Assembly (NCBI RefSeq): GCF_002563775.1
Contig: NZ_PDJO01000001.1
Coordinates: forward strand, 444,001-508,000
Source of the DNA: Thioclava sp. ES.031
GTDB taxonomy: Bacteria > Pseudomonadota > Alphaproteobacteria > Rhodobacterales > Rhodobacteraceae
Length of the DNA stretch: 64,000 bases
Direction of reading: 5' to 3'
Position 1 is the stretch's first letter, and every line of letters starts with the position of its first letter. Positions 58,412 through 64,000 of this stretch are shown here, in pieces. The notes beneath the pieces are model-generated. The model had not been told where the DNA came from. It ran no database searches and worked only from the letters and a program-made list of their open reading frames with translations. The translations under genes were made by a program, and so were the position numbers.

Positions 58412-61015
58412 TCACTCCTCGTCGGTCTTCTTGGTTGCCGTCTTTTTCGCCGCGGGTTTCTTCGCGGCGGTCTTCTTGGCGGCCGGTTTCTTCGCAGCGG
58501 GCTTTTTCGCGGCTGTCTTCTTGGGGGCGGCTTTCTTCTTCGCGCCGCCCTTCTTCGCCGCTTTCGCCTCGATCAGCGGAAGCGCGTCTTCGAGCGTGAC
58601 GGATTCCGGCTCCAGCTCTTTCGGCAGGGTCGCGTTGATCTTGCCCCATTTGACGTAAGGCCCGTAGCGCCCCGGCATGACCGCGATCGGGCCGCCCTCG
58701 GGGTGTTCGCCCAGCTCCTTGAGCGGCTTCGCAGCGGCTCCGCGCCCGCCTTTGGCGGCTTTCTGGGCGATCACCTCCACGGCCCGGTTCATGCCGATGG
58801 TGAAGACCTCGTCGACCTCGGGCAGGTTCGCGTAGATCCGGCCCTTCTTGACGTAGGGCCCGTAGCGCCCGATCCCGGCTTCGACCAGCTCGCCATCTTC
58901 CGGGTGCGGGCCGATCTCGCGCGGCAGACTCAAGAGAAGCAGCGCTTTCTCCAGATCGATTTCCTCGGGTTTCCAGCCCTTGGGCAGCGAGGCGCGCGGC
59001 GGTTTGGGCACATCCTCGGTCGGCTCGCCCTTCTGGACGTAGGGGCCGAAGCGACCGACGCGCAGCGTGATCGCCTGATCCTCGTCATAGCCCAGCACCT
59101 TGCCGTCGAGCGCCTGCACCTCGTCATCGCCATCGGGCGCGGAGAGAGGCCGGGTGAAGCGGCATTCGGGATAGTTGCCGCAGCCGATGAAGGCCCCGCC
59201 GGAGCGCGCGGTCTTCAGATGCAGCTTGCCGTTGCCGCAAAGCGGGCAGATGCGCGGGTCGGACCCGTCGGGGCGCGGCGGATAGAGATGGGGGCTGAGA
59301 ACCTCGTCGATCTTGTCGAGAACTTCCGAGATGCGCAGCTCCGACGTCTCTTCCAGAGCCGCCGAGAAATCGCGCCAGAAGCGCTTGAGCACTTCCTTAT
59401 AGTCGCGATCGCCCGCCGAGATATCGTCGAGCTGATCTTCCAGATCGGCGGTGAAATCGTATTCGACGTAGCGCTTGAAGTAATTCGACAGGAAGGCCGT
59501 CACCAGCCGCCCGGTATCCTCGGGCATCAGGCGGTTCTTGTCCTTGCGCACATAGCCGCGATCCTGAATCGTCGTGACGATCGAGGCATAGGTGGAGGGG
59601 CGCCCGATGCCTAGCTCTTCCATCCGCTTGACCAGCGTCGCCTCGGTGTAGCGCGGCGGCGGTTGGGTGAAGTGCTGCTCGGGCGTGATGTCGCCCTTCT
59701 TGGCCTCTTCGCCCTCGTGAATCTGCGGCAGGCGGTTGCTGTCCTCGCCCTCGTCGTCGTCGCGGCCCTGATCGTAGACTTTCAGGAAGCCGTCGAACAC
59801 GACGACGGAGCCGGTCGCGCGCAGTTCCACCTGCTCATCGCCGGAGCCGACGAGAACGGTCGTGCGCTCGAACCGCGCGGCCTCCATCTGCGACGCGATC
59901 GTGCGCTTCCAGATCAGATCATACAGCTTCCACTGATCGTCGGAGAGCTTCAGCTTGTCGGGCGACTTCGACATATCCGTCGGGCGGATACATTCGTGCG
60001 CTTCCTGCGCGTTCTTCGCCTTGTTCTTGTACATGCGCGGAGATTTCGGGACGTAACTGTCGCCGAACTTGTCCTTGATCGCATCGCGGGCCTGCATCAC
60101 GGCCTCGGGTGCCATGTCGATGCCGTCGGTCCGCATATAGGTGATGTGACCGGCCTCGTAGAGACGCTGCGCCGCCGACATCGTGGCGCGCGCGCCGAAG
60201 CCGAACTTGCGGCTGGCTTCCTGCTGCAGCGTCGAGGTCATGAAGGGCGGGTAGGGGTTGCGATTTGCGGGTTTCGCCTCGACCGAGGTCACGCTGAGAT
60301 CGCGCGACGTGATCGCCTGCACCGCCATCTCGGCCGCGGTTTCGTTCTCGAGGTCGTATTTCTCGAGCTTCTTGCCGCCCAGAACCGACAGGCGCGCCTC
60401 GTATTCCTGACCGCGCGGCGTCGTCAGGATCACCTTCACCGTCCAGTATTCGCGCGGCTTGAAGGCTTCGATCTCCATCTCGCGCTCGACGATGAGACGC
60501 AGGCAGACCGACTGCACGCGGCCCGCCGATTTCGCGCCGGGCAGCTTGCGCCACAGGACCGGCGAGAGGTTGAAGCCCACGAGATAGTCGAGCGCGCGGC
60601 GGGCCAGATAGGCCTCCACCAGCGGGGCATCGACGTCGCGCGGATGTTTCATAGCTTCCTGAATCGCGGTTTTGGTGATCGCGTTGAAGGTGACGCGGGA
60701 GACGTTCTTGCCCTTGAGCTTCTTCTCCAGCGCTTCCTGCAGGTGCCACGAGATCGCTTCGCCTTCGCGATCAGGGTCAGTTGCGAGGATCAGCGTGTCG
60801 TCGTCTTTCAGCGCGTCGGTGATCGCCTTGATGTGTTTTTTCGAGTCGCTCGCGACTTCCCATTTCATCTCGAAATCGTGCTCGGGATCGACCGAGCCGT
60901 CTTTCGGAGGCAGGTCGCGGACGTGGCCGAAGGAGGCGAGAACGGTGTAGTCAGACCCTAGATATTTGTTGATCGTCTTGGCCTTGGCAGGGGATTCGAC
61001 GACAACAACAGCCAT
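58412..61015 (-). CDS. topA: DNA topoisomerase I
   Basis: Type IA topoisomerase that relaxes negative supercoils. The 867-residue protein has the TOPRIM domain with DPDREG (80-85), the active Tyr in ITYMRTDG (Y293), and C-terminal zinc-type and TopA-C repeats. One Cys4 motif is visible (CPLCG ... CGNYPEC), and Gly-Arg-Tyr-Gly-Pro-Tyr repeats follow. A Lys/Ala-rich tail of about 50 residues ends it. The ATG at 61015 has GAGGA 5 bases upstream. Confidence 0.97.
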   Translation of the reverse strand: MAVVVVESPAKAKTINKYLGSDYTVLASFGHVRDLPPKDGSVDPEHDFEMKWEVASDSKKHIKAITDALKDDDTLILATDPDREGEAISWHLQEALEKKLKGKNVSRVTFNAITKTAIQEAMKHPRDVDAPLVEAYLARRALDYLVGFNLSPVLWRKLPGAKSAGRVQSVCLRLIVEREMEIEAFKPREYWTVKVILTTPRGQEYEARLSVLGGKKLEKYDLENETAAEMAVQAITSRDLSVTSVEAKPANRNPYPPFMTSTLQQEASRKFGFGARATMSAAQRLYEAGHITYMRTDGIDMAPEAVMQARDAIKDKFGDSYVPKSPRMYKNKAKNAQEAHECIRPTDMSKSPDKLKLSDDQWKLYDLIWKRTIASQMEAARFERTTVLVGSGDEQVELRATGSVVVFDGFLKVYDQGRDDDEGEDSNRLPQIHEGEEAKKGDITPEQHFTQPPPRYTEATLVKRMEELGIGRPSTYASIVTTIQDRGYVRKDKNRLMPEDTGRLVTAFLSNYFKRYVEYDFTADLEDQLDDISAGDRDYKEVLKRFWRDFSAALEETSELRISEVLDKIDEVLSPHLYPPRPDGSDPRICPLCGNGKLHLKTARSGGAFIGCGNYPECRFTRPLSAPDGDDEVQALDGKVLGYDEDQAITLRVGRFGPYVQKGEPTEDVPKPPRASLPKGWKPEEIDLEKALLLLSLPREIGPHPEDGELVEAGIGRYGPYVKKGRIYANLPEVDEVFTIGMNRAVEVIAQKAAKGGRGAAAKPLKELGEHPEGGPIAVMPGRYGPYVKWGKINATLPKELEPESVTLEDALPLIEAKAAKKGGAKKKAAPKKTAAKKPAAKKPAAKKTAAKKPAAKKTATKKTDEE

Positions 61016-61117
61016 AAGGTCCTCACTATTCAGTGCAAAAAGGGTCTGGGCGCGGAACATGTGGGCGTTTGGGGCGAATTGTCAATGCGTCCTGACCCTG
61101 AGGTAATCCCGTCCCTC

Positions 61118-62164
61118 TCAGAGCGGACGGCTGATCAGCCCGCCGCGATGCCGCTCGATCTTGCCCTCGATTTCGAGCGCGGTGAGGGCTTGCGAGAAGA
61201 CCGCGGCAGGCACGTCGAGATCGCGGATCACCTGATCCTCGGCGGTGGGCGAGGGGCCGAGCCGTTCGAGGATCTTTGCGCCGAGATCGCCGCTTGTCAC
61301 GGCGCGGCGCGCTGGCGGAGGGTTTGGCGCAGGGCGCGGGTCCGGTGGCGCCGCGCGCCCGTCCATCGGATGGCCCGGCACGGCCATCACCTCGCGCCCC
61401 TGATCGAGCGCGTCACGCGCGGTGATCAGGCTGCCCGATTTCAGCGCCGCCTCGACCACGACGACGCCTGCGCTGAGCCCCGAGATGATCCGGTTGCGCG
61501 CAGGGAAGTGGCGTGCCTGCGGCTGGGTGCCGGGCGGGGCCTCGGTCAGCCGCAGCCCGGTCTCGGCCATTTGCCGGGCGAGCGCCGTATTCTCCTGCGG
61601 ATAGATCACGTCGATCCCTCCCGCCTGCACCGCGATCGTGCCCGTGGGCAGGGCGGCCTCATGGGCGGCGGCGTCGATCCCGCGCGCCAGCCCGGAGACC
61701 ACGCAGATGCCCGCCTCGCCGAGACTTTCGCTCAGCCGCTTCGCCATGCGCAGGCCCAGCGAAGAGGCATTGCGCGCGCCGACCAGCGCGACCATCGGGC
61801 GGGTGAGCAATTCCAGCTGACCAAGCGCCCAGAGCACGGGCGGTGCGTCGTCAATCTCGGCGAGTGCTGCGGGATAGCCCGGCCCGCCATGGATCAACAG
61901 CCGCGCGCCGGCGGCCTTGCCCGCCTTGATCTCGGCGCGGGCCTGTTTTTCGGGGCAGGGGGCGTAATCGGTAACGCCCGCCGCGCGTGCCACTTCGGGC
62001 AGAGCCGCGAGCGCTGCCGCCGCGGAGCCATGTTCACCGATCAATCTGTGGAAGGTTGTGGGCCCGACACGTCGGGAACGAATGAGGCGAAGAACCGGCA
62101 GTTCATCTTCTTCCGTGGTGGGTGGGGTGAAGGGGGTGGGGTAAGAAAACAAATCTGTTTCCAT
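61118..62164 (-). CDS. dprA: DNA-processing protein DprA, internally shortened
   Basis: DprA loads RecA on incoming single-stranded DNA in transformation. The 348-residue product keeps VALVGARNAS, VSGLARGIDAAAH, PARNRIISGLSAGV, SGSLITA and AVPGHPMDG, and ends in the winged helix domain (LGPSPTAEDQVIRDL). Between these, the conserved N-x-L-I-x-D-G-A segment after GHP is missing and replaced directly by a Pro-rich linker, so an in-frame deletion of roughly 25 residues is likely. The ATG at 62164 with GGAGG is chosen over a longer frame to 62263. A CtrA-like site lies upstream. Confidence 0.88.
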   Translation of the reverse strand: METDLFSYPTPFTPPTTEEDELPVLRLIRSRRVGPTTFHRLIGEHGSAAAALAALPEVARAAGVTDYAPCPEKQARAEIKAGKAAGARLLIHGGPGYPAALAEIDDAPPVLWALGQLELLTRPMVALVGARNASSLGLRMAKRLSESLGEAGICVVSGLARGIDAAAHEAALPTGTIAVQAGGIDVIYPQENTALARQMAETGLRLTEAPPGTQPQARHFPARNRIISGLSAGVVVVEAALKSGSLITARDALDQGREVMAVPGHPMDGRAAPPDPRPAPNPPPARRAVTSGDLGAKILERLGPSPTAEDQVIRDLDVPAAVFSQALTALEIEGKIERHRGGLISRPL

Positions 62165-62208
62165 CCGGCCCTCCGCCTCAATCGCCCGCCCTTTCTGCCG
62201 GGTTATTC

Positions 62209-62223
62209 TTAATAACTCGTTAC
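62209..62223 (-). promoter_or_regulatory. Candidate CtrA-type site upstream of dprA
   Basis: TTAA-N7-TTAC followed by C on the plus strand matches TTAA-N7-TTAA at 7 of 8 positions, 45 bases before the dprA start. CtrA controls competence-type genes in Rhodobacter capsulatus, which gives the idea some support. It overlaps the inverted repeat GTTATT-CTT-AATAAC (62202-62216). Confidence 0.4.
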
Positions 62224-62360
62224 CAAAACCCGTGTCGTAACGCGTTTGGGATAAATTTTTCACGTTTTAGTTGCAGATTTTCGGCGCCACCGATTGGTCG
62301 CTTGGGGGGCGCGGGGAAGGCCTCGCCGGATCGTCTCCCCCACGCCCGTCGGCGAATCGT

Positions 62361-63785
62361 TTACGCGGCCGAGCCGCCCACGGTCAGGCCGCCGATCATC
62401 AGGGTCGGCTGGCCGACACCCACCGGCACCCATTGGCCCGCCTTGCCGCAATTGCCGATGCCGGGATCCAGCGCGAGGTCGTTGCCGATGGCGCGGATAT
62501 GCTGCATCGCGGTCGGCCCATCGCCGATCAGCGTCGCGCCTCGCACCGGTGCGCCGACGACGCCGTTCTTCACGCGATAGGCTTCGGTGCAGTTGAAGAC
62601 GAACTTGCCGTTGGTGATGTCGACCTGACCGCCGCCGAAGCCGACCGCATAGATGCCGTCATTCAGATCGGCGAGGATCTCGCCCGGATCGGCATCGCCG
62701 CCCAGCATATAGGTGTTGGTCATGCGCGGCATCGGGGCATGGGCAAAGCTCTCGCGCCGCCCGTTGCCGGTGGCCTCGACGCCCATCAGGCGCGCGTTCT
62801 GGCGGTCCTGCATGTAGCCCACGAGCACGCCATCCTCGATCAACACGTTCTTGCCCGAGGGCGTGCCCTCGTCGTCGATCGTGATCGAACCGCGCCGGTC
62901 GGGAATCGTGCCGTCATCGAGCACCGTGACGCCCTTCGCCGCCACCTGCTGCCCCATCAGCCCGGCGAAGGCCGAAGATTTCTTGCGGTTGAAGTCGCCT
63001 TCGAGCCCGTGGCCGACCGCTTCGTGCAGCAGCACGCCCGGCCAGCCCGGCCCAAGCACCACATCCATCACGCCCGCAGGCGCGGGTTCTGCGCGCAGGT
63101 TCACCAGCGCGATGCGTAGCGCCTCGCGCGCGACCGGCTGCCAATGCGCGGGCTCGATCAGGCCCGTCAGGCCGAACCGCCCGCCGCCGCCATGACCGCC
63201 GGATTCGCGGCGTCCGTTCTCTTCCACGATGACCGAGATGTTGATCCGCGCCATCGGGCGGATATCCGAGACCAGCCCGCCCTCGGGGCGCAGGATGAAC
63301 ACTTCCTGCAAGCTCGCCGCCATCGAGGCCGAGACCTGCACGACGCGCGGGTCGAGGTCGCGGGCAAACGCGTCGATCTCGCGCAGGATGTCGATCTTCG
63401 CGGCGAAGGGCGTATCCGAGACGGGATCCGTATCACTATAAAGATTCAGGTTCGTGCCTTTGGGCGGCGGTGCCATCGTGCCGCCGCCATCGCCCACGGC
63501 CAGCCGCGCCGTCTCTGTCGCCCGCTTCAGCGCGGCTTCGGAGATCTCGGTCGAATGGGCATAGCCCGCGACATCGCCCTTCACCGCGCGCAGGCCGAAT
63601 CCTTCGGAGGCGTCGTAGGAGGCGGTCTTCACCCGGCCATCGTCGAAGACCAGGGCCTCGGACCGGCGCTGTTCGAGAAACAGCTCGCCATCCTCGGCCC
63701 CTGATGTCGCTTCACGCAGCAGATGCAGCGCGCGATCCTGGTCGAGCTTGTCCTCGAAAGGGGCGAAACGGTCGGGCTTGGTCAT
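62361..63785 (-). CDS. tldD: Metalloprotease TldD
   Basis: A 474-residue cytoplasmic zinc peptidase that, with TldE/PmbA, trims small peptides and modified RiPP precursors. The HExxxH site is HEAVGHGLEGDF, and the C-terminal part has the Gly-rich GGGQVDITNGKFVFNC region. The ATG at 63785 with AGGAGT upstream is chosen over a longer frame to 63935. The gene is divergent from the probable coxB, its usual neighbour in this group. Confidence 0.93.
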   Translation of the reverse strand: MTKPDRFAPFEDKLDQDRALHLLREATSGAEDGELFLEQRRSEALVFDDGRVKTASYDASEGFGLRAVKGDVAGYAHSTEISEAALKRATETARLAVGDGGGTMAPPPKGTNLNLYSDTDPVSDTPFAAKIDILREIDAFARDLDPRVVQVSASMAASLQEVFILRPEGGLVSDIRPMARINISVIVEENGRRESGGHGGGGRFGLTGLIEPAHWQPVAREALRIALVNLRAEPAPAGVMDVVLGPGWPGVLLHEAVGHGLEGDFNRKKSSAFAGLMGQQVAAKGVTVLDDGTIPDRRGSITIDDEGTPSGKNVLIEDGVLVGYMQDRQNARLMGVEATGNGRRESFAHAPMPRMTNTYMLGGDADPGEILADLNDGIYAVGFGGGQVDITNGKFVFNCTEAYRVKNGVVGAPVRGATLIGDGPTAMQHIRAIGNDLALDPGIGNCGKAGQWVPVGVGQPTLMIGGLTVGGSAA

Positions 63786-63831
63786 CTGGACTCCTGCTAA
63801 GGCGATCAATTTTGACAAAATGTCGCAGCTT

Positions 63832-63858
63832 TTGCTTGCGCCACCCTCCCAATATGAT
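63832..63858 (+). promoter_or_regulatory. Weak candidate promoter for coxB
   Basis: TTGCTT (63832-63837) and TATGAT (63853-63858) are spaced by 15 bases, 87 bases before the coxB start. The match is imperfect; another TTGACA occurs at 63812. Confidence 0.28.
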
Positions 63859-63944
63859 TTTAAAGTGAGAACACGCAACGGTGAACGGTTTGGGAGAGCC
63901 GAACGCCGTCGGGCGGCAGGGAGAAACGCCGCCAAAAGGGAGAC

Positions 63945-64000
63945 ATGGGACTTATGCGCTTTGCAAGCAAGGGCCGCGGCATCGCGGCCACTGTCACGTC
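63945..64000 (+). CDS. coxB: Probable cytochrome c oxidase subunit II, N-terminal end only
   Basis: Only 18 codons and 2 bases fall inside the window: MGLMRFASKGRGIAATVT, the start of a signal-peptide-like sequence. A strong AAAGGGAG ribosome site precedes the ATG. The name rests on the Rhodobacterales gene order (tldD divergent from coxB/ctaC) rather than on visible domain sequence. Confidence 0.5.
   Translation, partial: MGLMRFASKGRGIAATVT

Noticed and set aside
62286..62350. Third copy of the dispersed GGGGGC/CCCCCGGGATATTT repeat
   Set aside because: Only a short CCCCCACGCCCGTCGGCG fragment is similar; the GGGATATTT end is absent.
1..64000. Mobile elements, CRISPR arrays, tRNA genes, toxin-antitoxin or defence systems
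   Set aside because: I looked for transposase, integrase, repeat-spacer patterns, att-like repeats and tRNA cloverleaf ends and saw none; gene content is core throughout.

Overview
The window is GC-rich chromosomal DNA from an alphaproteobacterium. Gene content and order point to the Rhodobacterales (Rhodobacter/Roseobacter/Thioclava group): flaF-flbT beside flagellin, a Tol-Pal block running ybgC-tolQRAB-pal-cpoB-tilS-ftsH, a Tad pilus locus with Rhodobacteraceae-type Flp pilins, and tldD divergent from a probable cytochrome oxidase subunit II gene. The genus cannot be fixed from the sequence alone. I see no tRNA, rRNA, CRISPR array, insertion sequence or prophage; nearly everything is core genome.

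Region 1 (1-23.2 kb) is most of a single-flagellum gene set. It holds the flagellin C-terminus, flaF, flbT, a DUF1217 protein, fliG, an operon fliF-fliH-fliN-fliP (minus), fliL-fliM plus two small membrane or coiled-coil genes (plus), an export and rod operon flgB-flgC-fliE-fliQ-transglycosylase-flhA-fliR-flhB (minus), fliI, motA and a FliJ-like gene. Between fliI and motA sits a three-gene minus-strand island: a membrane protein of unknown function, a fused glycosyltransferase-FkbM methyltransferase, and a TPR glycosyltransferase. It is a good candidate for flagellin or surface-glycan modification. MotB, hook, L/P-ring and most rod genes are not in the window.

Region 2 (23.3-42.2 kb) is housekeeping: DUF805, ileS, an unknown gene plus ybgC, the Tol-Pal envelope system, tilS, ftsH, a Tam-like methyltransferase, a MOSC protein, and a one-carbon block (fhs, chorismate mutase, two tandem folD genes).

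Region 3 (42.3-56.8 kb) is a membrane-bound LytTR regulator followed by a Tad (tight adherence) pilus locus on the minus strand. The order of transcription is two Flp-type pilins, cpaB, cpaC, an OmpA-like lipoprotein, cpaE, cpaF, tadB, tadC, two TadD-like lipoproteins, the prepilin peptidase cpaA and an AAA ATPase. Hairpin terminators split it into several transcription units. A divergent lytic transglycosylase follows.

Region 4 (56.8-64 kb) holds a 3-oxoacid CoA-transferase pair, a tandem-repeat intergenic region, topA, dprA with an apparent internal in-frame deletion, tldD and the first codons of a probable coxB.

Two regulatory patterns cross the regions. CtrA-like TTAA-N7-TTAA sites, each with one mismatch, lie upstream of flaF, motA, the Flp pilins and dprA. 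A separate TATCCTTG-type motif, usually in inverted pairs, sits at three flagellar operon heads (fliG, fliF/fliL, flgB/fliI). I did not find a clearly novel defence or mobile system; the glycosylation-type island and the shared regulatory motifs are the most interesting parts.
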